Notes: a model not told the origin generated them from the sequence alone. A DNA stretch of 64,000 bases from Goekera deserti (GCF_010685995.1 NZ_JAAGWK010000011.1:1-64000), one strand, 5' to 3'; numbered from the stretch's first letter, positions 1 through 9,562 are shown. Program-made: numbers and translations.

Positions 1-44
1 GCGCGGATCGACACCGCCACCCCGAACCCGCCGCCGTCCTCCAT
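1..44 (-). CDS. possible N-terminus of a gene running off the left edge
   Basis: An ATG on the minus strand at 44 opens a frame of 14 codons (MEDGGGFGVAVSIR) that runs off the window. Seven bases upstream lies TAGGTT (minus strand, 52-57), which fits the TANNNT -10 element of leaderless actinobacterial promoters. The same hexamer precedes two better supported genes in this window (7269 and 51367). No Shine-Dalgarno sequence is visible. The fragment is too short to assign a family, and the frame could be chance. Confidence 0.3.
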   Translation of the reverse strand, partial: MEDGGGFGVAVSIR

Positions 45-688
45 GACCACGAACCTACGGAGGGGGTACGACAGAAATCGGCCCGATCACGCAGCTGATC
101 AGGACTTTCAGAATTCTGTCCGCCCACGGGGGTCCTGCCATGTGACCCGACCCGACCACAGCCGAGCCAACAGAGGCCGAGCCGACCGGGCACGAGCCCA
201 GCCCACGAGAGCGCTGAGCCCATCAGCGCCGGGCCGAGCCGCGCCGGGCCACCAGCGCCGAGCCGGGCCGACCGGGCCGGGACCGACCAGCACCAGGCCG
301 ACCCGACCTGGGCCCACCAGGGCCGAGGCGAGCAGACCGAACCAGGGCCGAGCCGAGCCGACGAGGACCCGGGGCGAGCCGAGCACGCTCGGGACCGGGT
401 CCGCCGGCACCGGGTAGACCGGACCGCCGTCGTCCAGCTGGCACGGTCGAGCTGCTGGGCTCGCCGGGCAGTCGGAGCGGCTGACTGCCCCGCGAGCCCA
501 CCTGCGGCTGCCCATCCCGCCGACGACCACGTCATCGCCCCCGGCGGCGGCCAGCGACCGGCCACCCCCATCGCCACACCCGGACGCCGCGCACCCCGTC
601 CTGGGTGCTCAACCCGTGCGTCGGGCGGACCTCCTGGGCACTCGACCGACGACCACGCCCGGAGCCCGGGCGGCACATCGCCCCCGGT
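45..688. repeat. non-coding stretch with degenerate GCCGAGCCG-type repeats
   Basis: About 640 bases without a credible gene. From roughly 160 to 420 the sequence is dominated by imperfect iterations of gccgagcc / gaccgggcc / gggccgac. Open frames here exist on both strands only because GC-rich repeats lack stop codons, and their products are Arg/Pro/Ala/Gly strings with no domain. I see no clear promoter except the possible TAGGTT near the left edge. Function unknown; it may be a decayed intergenic region. Confidence 0.5.
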
Positions 689-1765
689 TCACCCCACCGG
701 GCCGAGCACCCGCATGACCGTGGTGCTGAGCCACTCCTGCCCGGGCCGCAGCACGACGTCGCCGAAGGCCGGCTGGTTGACCGCGTCCGGCAGCGCCTGG
801 GTCTCCAGGCAGAGCGCGTCGGCCTGGCGCACGGGCAGGCCCTGGGCGGTGGAGGTGGCGGCGTCCAGGAAGTTGCCCGAGTAGAACTGCACCGCCGGCT
901 GGTCGGTGAGCACCTGCAGCAGCCGGCCCGACGTCCCGCGCAGCTCGGCGACGAGCACCGGCTCCGCCGGCGACGGCTCGTCGAAGACCCAGCAGTGGTC
1001 GTAGCCCTGCGCCCGCAGCAGCTGCGCGTCGGCGTCCCGCAGGTGTGCCCCGATCTCCCGCTCGGCGGTGAAGTCGAACGGCGTCCCGGCCACCGGTGCC
1101 AGCTCGCCGAGCGGGATCAGACCGGCGTCCACCGGCAGGTAGCGGCCCGCGGCGATCCGCAGCCGCTGCCGCTCCACCGACCCCGACCCCACCCCGTCCA
1201 CGTTCAGGTAGGCGTGGTTGGTCAGCGCGACCGGCGTGGCCGCGTCCGTCGTCGCCCGGTAGTCCAGCCGCAGCTCGGCACCACCGTCCACGTCGGTGAG
1301 CGCGTAGGTGACCTGCACCGACAGCGTGCCGGGGAACCCCATGTCGCCGTCCGGGCTGGTGAGGTGGAACCGCACCGCGGTCTCCCCCGGCACCCGCTCG
1401 GCCTCCCACACCCGCCGGTCGAACCCGTCCACCCCGCCGTGCAGCGCGTGCTCGGCCCCACCGGTCGGGACGTGGTGCTCCACGCCGTCGACGGTGAACC
1501 GGCCGCCGGCGATGCGGTTGGCGACCCGGCCCACGGTGGCCCCGAAGAAGGCGGTGCTCGCCTCGTAGGCCGGCACGTCCGCCAGCCCGACGACGAGCTC
1601 GGTGCCGTCGGCCGCCCGCCAGGACTGCAGGGTCGCGCCCCGGGTCAGCACCGCCGCCACCGCCCCGCCGGGCGTGCGCAGGGTCCAGCGGTGCACCTCC
1701 GCCCCGGACCCGGTGCGGCCGAACAGCTCGCTGCGGACGTCACTGTCGACGGTGCTCTCAGCCAT
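689..1765 (-). CDS. galM: aldose 1-epimerase (mutarotase)
   Basis: Predicted cytoplasmic enzyme of 358 aa interconverting alpha and beta anomers of aldoses such as galactose or glucose. The family pattern is clear: an N-terminal beta-sandwich, an NHAYLN motif carrying the catalytic histidine near the middle, and a C-terminal CLETQALPDAVNQP segment whose glutamate is the expected catalytic base. The ATG at 1765 (MAESTVDSD) is preferred; an upstream in-frame start at 1834 would add 23 residues that do not look like the family. It is transcribed away from the MprF-like gene, so the 214-base gap at 1766-1979 holds both promoters. Length is normal for GalM. Confidence 0.9.
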   Translation of the reverse strand: MAESTVDSDVRSELFGRTGSGAEVHRWTLRTPGGAVAAVLTRGATLQSWRAADGTELVVGLADVPAYEASTAFFGATVGRVANRIAGGRFTVDGVEHHVPTGGAEHALHGGVDGFDRRVWEAERVPGETAVRFHLTSPDGDMGFPGTLSVQVTYALTDVDGGAELRLDYRATTDAATPVALTNHAYLNVDGVGSGSVERQRLRIAAGRYLPVDAGLIPLGELAPVAGTPFDFTAEREIGAHLRDADAQLLRAQGYDHCWVFDEPSPAEPVLVAELRGTSGRLLQVLTDQPAVQFYSGNFLDAATSTAQGLPVRQADALCLETQALPDAVNQPAFGDVVLRPGQEWLSTTVMRVLGPVG

Positions 1766-1903
1766 GTCTGCATCGTTGCAGAGCGCTCGGGTCCCGGCCC
1801 CTCCCTGCACGGCCGGCGCGTGCAGCGACCCCACAGCCGACGCGCAGCCCCCGTGCGGCCGGCCCGGTGATCGTCACAGCCGACCGACCGCTGCCCGCAC
1901 GCC

Positions 1904-1975
1904 GGGACACAGAACAGCAGCACACAGGACAGCAGGACAGCAGGACACAGCGCAGCAGGACACGGAGCAGGGAGT
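1904..1975. repeat. AGCAGGACA-type short tandem repeats in the 5' leader of the MprF-like gene
   Basis: The stretch upstream of the start at 1980 is built from imperfect iterations of agcaggac/acag, giving an A/C/G-rich, T-poor run on the plus strand that differs in composition from its surroundings. It ends at the ribosome-binding site (ggag, about 1971-1974). It may be a slippage-prone untranslated leader. No hairpin is obvious. Confidence 0.4.
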
Positions 1976-1979
1976 CAGC

Positions 1980-4900
1980 ATGTCCACGGCCGAGGCCACC
2001 CGCAGCGACGTCGCGGCCGGCGAGGCAGGCACCGGCGGCCACCCTTGGCGGGGGGTGGTCGCCCTGCTGCTGGCCGCCGCGGTGGCCAGCGCCGTCTGGG
2101 GCGAGCACGCCGACCTGACCCGAGCGCTGCGCCTGCTCACCAGCGCCCACCCGGGCTGGCTGCTGGCCTTGGCCGGCGCCCTGGTGCTGTGGTCCGCGGC
2201 CTGGACCGCGGTGCACGCCACCGCCTCGGCCGCGGTCGGCCTGCCGGCCCGCGGTGAGCTGCGCGACCTGACCCGCACCTCGCTCGCCGCCGTCGCGCTG
2301 AACTCGGCGGTGAAGTCCGGCGGGATGGCCGGGCTGGCCGCCTTCCTGCGCCGCGGCCGCCGCCGCGGGCTGCCGGACGCCGACGTGAGCGCCGGTTACC
2401 TGCTCGCCGCCACCGCCGCCGACGCCGGCTTCGTGGCCGTACTGGCCGGCGGGCTCGTGGTGCTCGGCGCCGACGGCGACCTGTCCGGGGCCGACGTGCT
2501 GGCCGGGACGCTGTTCCTGCTGCTGCTCGGGGCGCGGCTGGGCGCGCTGCTGCTCGCGGCCCGCCACCCGGCCGCACTGCGCCGCGTCGCCGTCCTGCTG
2601 CGCCGGCTGCGCAGCCGGCTCACCCGCCGCCCCGCCCCGGACGACGCCTGGGCGCCGGCGGACTCGCTGGCCGCCGCGCTGCGCCCGGCGCTGTCCCGGC
2701 CGGCGCGCGTGCTGCTGCCCGCGGCCGCCGCCGCCGTGGTGGACCTGGCCGGGGTGCTGATGCTGCTGGCCGCGCTCGCCGCCGTAGGTGGTGGCGCGCA
2801 GCCGCGGCTGGCCCTGGTGGCGTACGTGTCGTCGGCGCTGTTCGCCTCGGTGGGGCCGCTGCCCGGGGGGCTGGGGGTCGTCGAGGTCGGCACGGTCGCC
2901 GTCCTGGTCGCCGGTGGCGTGCAGCTGCCCACCGCCACGGCCGCCGTCGCGCTGTTCCGGCTGGCCGAGTTCTGGCTGCCGCTCGCCGTCGGCGGACTCG
3001 CCTGGTCGCGGATCCGCGGCGGCGCCGGCCGCCCGGCGCCGTCCCCGCGCGCCGGGGTGTGGCTGCGCCGGGGCAGCGCGCTGGCCTGCCTGGTCGTCGG
3101 GGTGGGCGGGCTGGCCTCCGCCCTGGGCACGCACACCGCCCGGCCGCTGGAGCGCGGGCTGCACCCGTTCCGGCAGGCGTTCCTCGCCGTGGAGGGCGGC
3201 CACTACCTGCTGCTGGGCAGCGGCCTGGTGCTGGTGCTCATCGCCCGGGCCCTGCTGCGCGGACGGCGGGCCGCGTGGACCACCGCGGTCGCCGCGCTCG
3301 GCACCGCCACCGCCGGGGCCACGGCGCTGCACCGGCCGGTCGCCGTGCTCGTCGCCGGGGCGGCCACCCTGGCGGTCGGTACGTCGCGGCAGGCGTTCAC
3401 CGCCCGCGGGGACTCCTCGCTGGCCCGCCGCGGACTCGCCGTCCTGGTCGCCGGCGAGCTGCTGGTGGCCGGCTACGCCGCGGTCGGGCTGTACCGGCTC
3501 GACGACCAGTTCCGCGGCGGCACCACCGCGGTCGGCTCGGTGACCGGCGCGCTGCGGCTGCTGCTCATGCTCCCCGTCGACGCCGAGCCGCGCACCGTGC
3601 ACGCGGCCTGGCTGATCGCCTCGGTGCGGCTGGCCACCCTCGGCGTGGTGCTGGTCGGTGCAGGGCTGCTGGTGGCCGCGGTCACCGGCGGGCACCAGTC
3701 GGCCGCCGACCGGGCCGTGGTGCGCCGGCTGCTGGCCGAGCACGCGACGTCGGCGCTGGCGCACTTCCAGCTGCTGCCGGACAAGCACTGGATGGTCACC
3801 GAGGACGGACGCGCCTTCGTCGGCTACGGACTCAGCCACGGCACGGCGGTCGCGCTGGGCGGCCCGATCGGCGCCCCGGACGCGGTCGGCCCGGCCGCCG
3901 AGCAGTTCCTGGCGCTGTGCCGGCGCAACGGCTGGCGGCCGGCGTTCCACCAGGTGGGCGAGGCGGACCTGCCGTTGCTCACCGGACTCGGGCTGGTGGC
4001 GGCCAAGATCGGCGAGGAGGCGGTGGTCGACGTGACCACGTTCAGCACCGAGGGCCGCGAGCACAAGTCGCTGCGCTCCGCGCTGCGCCGGTGCGAGCGG
4101 GCCGGCTACCGCGTCCAGGAGCTCCCCCACCCCCTCACCGACGACGACGCCGCCCGGCTACGGGTCGTCTCCGACGCCTGGAGCGCCGACGGCCGGCACC
4201 GGGAGCGCACCTTCACCCTGGGCCAGTTCGACGTCGCGCAGCTGCGGGAGACACCCGTGCTGGCCGTGCTGGACGGCGACGGCGAGGTGCAGGCGTTCAC
4301 CAACCTGCTCCCGGCCTACCGGTCCGAGGAGCGCACCTTCGACCTGATGCGCCGCCGCCCCGGCTCGGTCAACGGCGTCATGGAGCTGCTGTTCGTGGCG
4401 ATGATCGACCGGGCGCGGGCCGAGGGCGCGCGCGGGCTGGACCTGGGGCTGGCGCCGTTCACCGGCCTGGAGGACCAGCCCGGGGCGCCGGCCACCGTCA
4501 TGCGGCTGCTGTACGAGCACGGCGGGGCGCTGTTCGCCTACGCCGGGCTCCGGGCGTTCAAGCAGAAGTGGGGCCCGCGCTGGGAGGCCCGGTACGTGGT
4601 GGCCCGCAGCGCCGGCGAGCTGCCCGCCGTCGCCGTGGCGGTGGCCCGGCTGGGCGAGCTGCCCCGGGGCCGGTGGTCGCGGCTGCGCACCGTGCCGCTG
4701 CGCTGGCCGGTGACCACCGCGTTCGCCGCCGTCCAGCTGTGGCTGATGGGCAGCGGCGCCTACGACCCGCGGGTGCACCGGGAGCTGCTGGCCGCGGCCG
4801 GCTCGAACTGGGAGCTGCTGCTGCACGGCCAGCTGTGGCGGCTGCTGACCTCCCCGGTGGTGCAGGCCAGCCCCGGCTTCGTCTGGGTCAACGCCGCGCT

Positions 4901-5342
4901 GGGCCTGCTGGCGTTCCCACTGGCGGAGGCCCGGCTGGGCGGCCGGCGCACCGCGGCGCTGTTCCTGCTCGGTGACCTGGTGGGCAGCGTGCCGGTGCTG
5001 CTGGCCACCCGACTGCTCGCCGGGACCGGCCTGGACGCCGCCGGCCAGCACCTGCGCGAGCTGGACGGCGGCTCGTCGGCCGGCACCTGGGCGCTGCTGG
5101 CCGCCGTCGCGTGGACCCTGTCCGGCCGATGGCGCACCGCCGCGCTGAGCACGGTCGGCACGGTGCTGCTCGCCGCGCTGGTGCTCGACCACGCCCTGGC
5201 CGACGTGCAGCACCTGGTGTCCGCCGCCGGCACCGTGCTGGTGCTGGCCGGCCTGCAGCGCCGGCCGCGGCGTCCCGACGGCGAGCTGCCCGGCGCCGAC
5301 CCGGTGCCCGCCCGGGACCGCACCCCGGCCGCCGCCGGCTGA
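1980..5342 (+). CDS. MprF-like phosphatidylglycerol lysyltransferase/flippase fused to a rhomboid-like domain
   Basis: A 1,120-aa polytopic membrane protein. Residues about 25-330 form the MprF flippase-type transmembrane region. Further membrane segments follow, and residues about 580-890 are a soluble DUF2156 synthase domain (the aminoacyl-tRNA-dependent transferase fold; LMRRRPGSVNGVMELLF and FKQKWGPRWEARY are characteristic). MprF proteins aminoacylate phosphatidylglycerol and flip it, lowering surface negative charge. The last 200 residues are an unusual addition: membrane helices with LHGQLWRLLTSPVV, GGSSAGTWALL and DVQHLVSAAG, resembling rhomboids with a possible Ser-His dyad. ATG at 1980 follows GGAG; longer in-frame starts lack such a site. 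The substrate amino acid cannot be read from sequence. Confidence 0.82.
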   Translation: MSTAEATRSDVAAGEAGTGGHPWRGVVALLLAAAVASAVWGEHADLTRALRLLTSAHPGWLLALAGALVLWSAAWTAVHATASAAVGLPARGELRDLTRTSLAAVALNSAVKSGGMAGLAAFLRRGRRRGLPDADVSAGYLLAATAADAGFVAVLAGGLVVLGADGDLSGADVLAGTLFLLLLGARLGALLLAARHPAALRRVAVLLRRLRSRLTRRPAPDDAWAPADSLAAALRPALSRPARVLLPAAAAAVVDLAGVLMLLAALAAVGGGAQPRLALVAYVSSALFASVGPLPGGLGVVEVGTVAVLVAGGVQLPTATAAVALFRLAEFWLPLAVGGLAWSRIRGGAGRPAPSPRAGVWLRRGSALACLVVGVGGLASALGTHTARPLERGLHPFRQAFLAVEGGHYLLLGSGLVLVLIARALLRGRRAAWTTAVAALGTATAGATALHRPVAVLVAGAATLAVGTSRQAFTARGDSSLARRGLAVLVAGELLVAGYAAVGLYRLDDQFRGGTTAVGSVTGALRLLLMLPVDAEPRTVHAAWLIASVRLATLGVVLVGAGLLVAAVTGGHQSAADRAVVRRLLAEHATSALAHFQLLPDKHWMVTEDGRAFVGYGLSHGTAVALGGPIGAPDAVGPAAEQFLALCRRNGWRPAFHQVGEADLPLLTGLGLVAAKIGEEAVVDVTTFSTEGREHKSLRSALRRCERAGYRVQELPHPLTDDDAARLRVVSDAWSADGRHRERTFTLGQFDVAQLRETPVLAVLDGDGEVQAFTNLLPAYRSEERTFDLMRRRPGSVNGVMELLFVAMIDRARAEGARGLDLGLAPFTGLEDQPGAPATVMRLLYEHGGALFAYAGLRAFKQKWGPRWEARYVVARSAGELPAVAVAVARLGELPRGRWSRLRTVPLRWPVTTAFAAVQLWLMGSGAYDPRVHRELLAAAGSNWELLLHGQLWRLLTSPVVQASPGFVWVNAALGLLAFPLAEARLGGRRTAALFLLGDLVGSVPVLLATRLLAGTGLDAAGQHLRELDGGSSAGTWALLAAVAWTLSGRWRTAALSTVGTVLLAALVLDHALADVQHLVSAAGTVLVLAGLQRRPRRPDGELPGADPVPARDRTPAAAG

Positions 5343-5348
5343 GCACGC

Positions 5349-5540
5349 TCAGCCGACGACCAGCACCACCTCCAGGGTGCGTGGGCCGTGCACCACCCGG
5401 TCCCACTCCACGTCGGGGGTCACCGGTAGGGGGTCGCCGGGGAGCGGGCGCTCGGCGGACCAGCGGATGTGCGACTCCATCGCGCCGGCAGCGGCGTCGG
5501 CGTCCCGGGCGCGCACGGCGGCGTCGATGGCGAGGTGCGC
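5349..5540 (-). pseudogene. remnant of a GntR/FadR-type regulator (FCD domain C-terminus)
   Basis: The frame encodes HLAIDAAVRARDADAAAGAM followed by ESHI, matching the last helices of FCD ligand-binding domains of GntR regulators, then a divergent tail ending at a TGA at 5349. Upstream the similarity stops abruptly and no HTH domain follows in any minus frame. The rest of 5343-5842 holds nothing else recognisable. I read it as a decayed regulator; a chance resemblance is possible because the match is short. Confidence 0.4.
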
Positions 5541-5842
5541 GGCCGGGCGCCCCCCGCGCAGGTGGCCCGCGCTGCGCTGACGACCTGCGCCGGTTCGACC
5601 ACCGGCCCCTCCGCGCGACGACGTCGGCCGGATGGGTGACGGGAGTCGCACGGGACGGCCCGATCTCGGTACGACGACGGTCGGACCACACCGATCGCGG
5701 CCGGCCGTGGTCGGTGGCGCCGCGTCGTCCGTACCCCGGAGCAGTCGCCGCTCCAGGGGGGTGCATCGTCAGGACGTCAGGGGTGATGATGTGACCAGGC
5801 GACACAGGAGATGACCGAACACCTGATCCGAGAGGCCGGCGC

Positions 5843-7201
5843 ATGAGCAGCACCAGGGAGATCCACACCCCCGCGCAGCAGACGTCCGTCGTGAACCCGC
5901 GCGGTCCCCGCAGCATGCTGTTCTGGGCGCTGCGGCACGGGCTGCCGCGCCTCGTCGTCGGCCAGGGGGTCAAGCGCGGCGACGTGCAGGCCCGGCTGAT
6001 CGGCGACCCCGCGGCACACCACGACCCGTTCCCGCTGCACGCCGAGGTGCGCGCGATGGGCCCGCTGGTGCGCGGCCGGCTCACGTACATGACCGCGACG
6101 CACTCGGTGGTCAAGGAGGTGCTGCGCAGCAGCTCCTTCGGGGTCAAGCGGGACGGCAGCGAGCTGCCGCAGGCGCTGGGGGCGATGCTGCGCTGGTCGG
6201 GCCAGGGCGGTCCGCCGCACCCGATCCAGCCGCCGTCGCTCTTGGCCGTCGAGGGCGCCGAGCACACCCGGTACCGCCGGCTGGTGTCCTCGGTGTTCAC
6301 CGCCCGCGCCATCGGCCGGCTGCGCGGCCAGGTCCAGGCCGTCGCCGACGAGCTGCTGGACGAGCTGGCCGCCGGCCCGTCGGAGGTCGACCTGGTCGCC
6401 GCCTACGCCGCCCGGCTGCCGCTGACGGTGATCGCCGACATCCTCGGGGTGCCGGCCAGCGAGCACGCCCAGGTGCTGGACTTCGGCTCGCGGGTGGTCT
6501 CCAGCCTCGACATCGCCGTCACCTGGCCCGAGTTCCGGGAGACCCAGTTGGCGCTGGCCGAGTTCGAGGTGTGGGTCGGCAACCACCTGGACCGGCTGCG
6601 CCGCGATCCCGGGGACGACCTGCTCAGCCAGCTGGTCGTCGCCAACGAGGGCGGTCAGGGCCTGACCGAGCGCGAGCTGCGGTCGCTGGCCGGCCTGCTG
6701 CTGGCCGCGGGCTTCGAGACGACGGTGAACCTGCTCGGCTCCGGCACCCGGCTGCTGCTGCAGAACCCCGACCAGCTGGAGCGGCTGCGCGCCGACGAGA
6801 CCCTGTGGCCGACCGCGGTCGACGAGTGCCTGCGCCTTGAGTCCCCGGTGCAGACCACCGACCGCACCGCCCTGCAGCACACCGAGCTGGCCGGGATGCG
6901 CGTCGGGAAGGACGCGCACGTCGTGCTGTTCCTCGGCGGTGCGAACCGCGACCCCGCGGTGTTCCCGGACCCCGACACCCTGGACGTCGGCCGGCCCAAC
7001 GCCGCCGACCACCTCTCCTTCTCCGGCGGGCCGCACTTCTGCCTGGGCGCGGCGCTGGCCAAGCTGGAGGGCGAGATCGGGTTGAAGAGCCTGTTCACCC
7101 GCTTCCCCGACCTCGCCCTGGCACCCGGTGCGCACCGCCGGGAGACCCGGGTGCTGCGCGGGTACGACCGGCTGCCGGTGCGGCTGGGCACCCCCGCCTG
7201 A
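5843..7201 (+). CDS. cytochrome P450
   Basis: A 452-aa soluble bacterial cytochrome P450, a haem monooxygenase fed electrons by ferredoxin partners that are not encoded nearby. Hallmarks are present: the I-helix oxygen-binding segment AAGFETT around residue 290, the K-helix ECLR (E328, R331) and the haem-binding loop FSGGPHFCLG with the proximal thiolate at C400. The ATG at 5843 is preceded by gagagg. The first 40 residues are not typical of the core fold. Substrate cannot be predicted. The neighbouring GntR remnant may once have regulated it. Confidence 0.93.
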   Translation: MSSTREIHTPAQQTSVVNPRGPRSMLFWALRHGLPRLVVGQGVKRGDVQARLIGDPAAHHDPFPLHAEVRAMGPLVRGRLTYMTATHSVVKEVLRSSSFGVKRDGSELPQALGAMLRWSGQGGPPHPIQPPSLLAVEGAEHTRYRRLVSSVFTARAIGRLRGQVQAVADELLDELAAGPSEVDLVAAYAARLPLTVIADILGVPASEHAQVLDFGSRVVSSLDIAVTWPEFRETQLALAEFEVWVGNHLDRLRRDPGDDLLSQLVVANEGGQGLTERELRSLAGLLLAAGFETTVNLLGSGTRLLLQNPDQLERLRADETLWPTAVDECLRLESPVQTTDRTALQHTELAGMRVGKDAHVVLFLGGANRDPAVFPDPDTLDVGRPNAADHLSFSGGPHFCLGAALAKLEGEIGLKSLFTRFPDLALAPGAHRRETRVLRGYDRLPVRLGTPA

Positions 7202-7256
7202 GCCGACGGGCCCCGCGCGGGCCCGGCCACCACCCGGTGTCCGGGCCGGCGCGTCG

Positions 7257-7262
7257 TAGGTT
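7257..7262 (+). promoter_or_regulatory. TAGGTT -10 element of a leaderless promoter
   Basis: TAGGTT lies 6 bases before the ATG at 7269 and no Shine-Dalgarno sequence is present. This fits actinobacterial leaderless promoters (TANNNT about 7 bases from the transcription start). The identical arrangement occurs upstream of the PPOX enzyme at 51367. No good -35 box is visible. Confidence 0.45.
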
Positions 7263-7268
7263 GCCTGC

Positions 7269-8753
7269 ATGCCGGCCGACGACCGCCCCTCCCCCGCACC
7301 CACCCCGACGGAGGGCCCGGCAGCTGCCGTCCCGGAGCCGGCCGACGACCTCGTCGTCACCCACCACGAGCTGGGCAGCGGCCCCGACGCGCTGCGCTAC
7401 ACCGCGACGACGGGGCGGGTGGTGCTGCGCGAGGAGGTCGTGGAGGACGGCCGGTCCCGCGGTGTGCAGCCTCGCGCCCAGCTGTTCTCCACCTCCTACG
7501 TGCTCGACGGCGCCGACCCGGCGACCCGGCCGGTGACCTTCGCGTTCAACGGGGGCCCGGGCTCGTCGTCGGTGTGGCTGCACATGGGGCTGCTCGGCCC
7601 GCGGCGCGTGGTCATGGGCGACGCCGGCGACCTCGCCCCGCCCCCGTACGCGCTGGCCGACAACCTGCAGACCCTGCTGCGGGTCTCCGACCTGGTGTTC
7701 ATCGACCCGGTCAGCACCGGCTACTCGCGCACCCACGAGGGCCACACCGCCGACGACTTCCACGGCTTCACCCGCGACGTGGAGAGCGTCGGGGAGTTCA
7801 TCCGGCTGTGGACCTCGCGCAACGGCCGCTGGCTGTCCCCGAAGTTCCTGGCCGGGGAGTCCTACGGCACCACCCGCGCCGCAGCGCTGGCCGGTCACCT
7901 GGCCACCGGCTGCGGCATGTACGTCAACGGCCTGGTGCTGATCTCCTCGGTGCTGGACATCGGCTCGGTCGACTTCGAGCCGGGCAGCGACCTGGGGTAC
8001 GCCCTCTACCTGCCCACCTACACCGCCGCCGCGCACTTCCACGGCCGGGTGGACGGCGAGCTGCGCGCCCGGGTCGCCGAGGCCGAGGAGTTCGCCGCCC
8101 GCGAGCTGCCGTGGGCACTGGGCCGGGGCAGCCGGCTGACCGGGGAGGAGCGCAGCGCCGTCGTCGCGCGGTACGCCGAGCTGACCGGGCTGAGCCCGGG
8201 CTACGTCGACCGGGCCGACCTGCGGGTGGACCTGTTCGCGTTCACCGCCGAGCTGCTGCGCGAGGAGCGGACGCTGATCGGCCGGCTGGACATGCGGTTC
8301 ACCGGCTGGCTCGCCGACCCCAACGACGCCCGGATGACCGGCCACGACCCGTCGTCCGCGGCGATCATGGGCCCGTACTCGGCCACGCTGAACGCCTACC
8401 TGCGCGGCGAGCTGGGCTACGCCAGCGACCTGACCTACAACGTGCTGACCCCGAAGGTGCACCCCTGGTCGTACAAGGAGTTCGAGGGCCGCTCCGTGGA
8501 GGCCACCGGCGCCCTGACGACGGCGATGCAGGCCAACCCGCACATGCGGGTGCACATCGCCTGCGGCTGGTACGACGGCGCGACACCGCACTTCGCCGCC
8601 GAGCACGTCATGGCGCACCTGCGGGTGCCGCCGGCGGCGCTGGACCGGGTGGAGTGGGCGTACTACGAGGCCGGGCACATGATGTACGTGCACGAGCCCA
8701 GCCGGCTGCAGCAGTCCGCCGACCTCGCCGACTTCGTCACCCGCGCCTGCTGA
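7269..8753 (+). CDS. S10 family serine carboxypeptidase-like peptidase
   Basis: A 494-aa alpha/beta-hydrolase-fold peptidase of MEROPS family S10. It carries NGGPGSSSVWLHMG (oxyanion hole), GESYGTT with nucleophile S198, and the rest of the triad as D436 in GWYDGATPH and H470 in YYEAGHMMYVHE. Residue 1-30 is a Pro/Ala-rich tail with no evident signal peptide, so it may be cytoplasmic, as for many actinobacterial S10 proteins. It is probably transcribed from its own leaderless promoter. It precedes the pyroglutamate-hydrolysing pxp operon by 56 bases, so both may serve peptide catabolism, but this link is inferred. Confidence 0.92.
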   Translation: MPADDRPSPAPTPTEGPAAAVPEPADDLVVTHHELGSGPDALRYTATTGRVVLREEVVEDGRSRGVQPRAQLFSTSYVLDGADPATRPVTFAFNGGPGSSSVWLHMGLLGPRRVVMGDAGDLAPPPYALADNLQTLLRVSDLVFIDPVSTGYSRTHEGHTADDFHGFTRDVESVGEFIRLWTSRNGRWLSPKFLAGESYGTTRAAALAGHLATGCGMYVNGLVLISSVLDIGSVDFEPGSDLGYALYLPTYTAAAHFHGRVDGELRARVAEAEEFAARELPWALGRGSRLTGEERSAVVARYAELTGLSPGYVDRADLRVDLFAFTAELLREERTLIGRLDMRFTGWLADPNDARMTGHDPSSAAIMGPYSATLNAYLRGELGYASDLTYNVLTPKVHPWSYKEFEGRSVEATGALTTAMQANPHMRVHIACGWYDGATPHFAAEHVMAHLRVPPAALDRVEWAYYEAGHMMYVHEPSRLQQSADLADFVTRAC

Positions 8754-8809
8754 CCCGACGGCCCGACGGACGGCCGGTCATCGAGCTGTTCGCCTGAGAG
8801 GCTGACCAC

Positions 8810-9562
8810 ATGGACCTCAACTCCGATCTCGGCGAGGGCTTCGGCCAGTGGACCCTGGGTGAGGACGACGACCTGCTCGGCGTGGTCACCAGTGCCAACG
8901 TGGCCTGCGGCTTCCACGCCGGCGACCCCTCGATCATGCGGCGGGTGTGCGAGCGGGCGGTGGCGCAGGGCGTGGCGATCGGCGCCCAGGTCGGCTACCG
9001 CGACCTGCCCGGCTTCGGCCGGCGGTTCATCGACATGGAGCCCGCGGCGCTGACCGACGACGTCGTCTACCAGATCGGTGCGCTGGCGGCCTTCGCCCGG
9101 GCGGCCGGCGACCGGGTGCGCTACGTCAAGCCGCACGGGGCGCTCTACAACGCGATCGTGCACCACGAGGAGCAGGCCGCCGCGGTGGTGCAGGCGGTGC
9201 TGGACGTCGACCGCACCCTGCCGGTGCTCGGGCTGCCCGGGTCCGCGTGGCTGGAGCTGGCCGTCGACGCCGGGCTCACCGTGGTGCACGAGGCCTTCGC
9301 CGACCGCGCCTACACCGCCACCGGCACGCTGGTGTCCCGGCGACTGCCCGGTGCGGTGCTGCACGACGCCGACGAGATCGCCCGCCGCTGCGTGGCCATG
9401 GCCGCCGGCGACCCGGTGCCGGACGCCGACGGGGGCGCGCTGATCCTCACCCCGGACTCGATCTGCGTGCACGGGGACACCCCGGGGGCGGTGGACATCG
9501 CCCGCCGGGTGCGGGCCGCGCTCACCGACGCCGGGGTGCAGCTGGCGTCCTTCGCCCGCTGA
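8810..9562 (+). CDS. pxpA: 5-oxoprolinase subunit A (LamB/YcsF family)
   Basis: A 250-aa member of the LamB/YcsF family beginning [12 protein letters not shown], the family signature, with GFHAGDPS and KPHGALYN motifs further on. PxpA works with PxpB and PxpC in ATP-dependent hydrolysis of 5-oxoproline (pyroglutamate) to glutamate. ATG follows a gagagg site. Its TGA overlaps the ATG of pxpB (TGATG), indicating translational coupling. Length is typical. Confidence 0.93.
   Translation: MDLNSDLGEGFGQWTLGEDDDLLGVVTSANVACGFHAGDPSIMRRVCERAVAQGVAIGAQVGYRDLPGFGRRFIDMEPAALTDDVVYQIGALAAFARAAGDRVRYVKPHGALYNAIVHHEEQAAAVVQAVLDVDRTLPVLGLPGSAWLELAVDAGLTVVHEAFADRAYTATGTLVSRRLPGAVLHDADEIARRCVAMAAGDPVPDADGGALILTPDSICVHGDTPGAVDIARRVRAALTDAGVQLASFAR

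Noticed and set aside
43-417. 124-codon open frame on the plus strand
   Set aside because: Product is an Arg/Pro/Ala/Thr string from GC-rich iterations, with no ribosome-binding site or family.
1758-4130. Long minus-strand frame opposite the MprF-like gene
   Set aside because: Gln/Gly/Arg/Ala-rich antisense translation without domains; the plus strand has clear membrane and synthase signatures.
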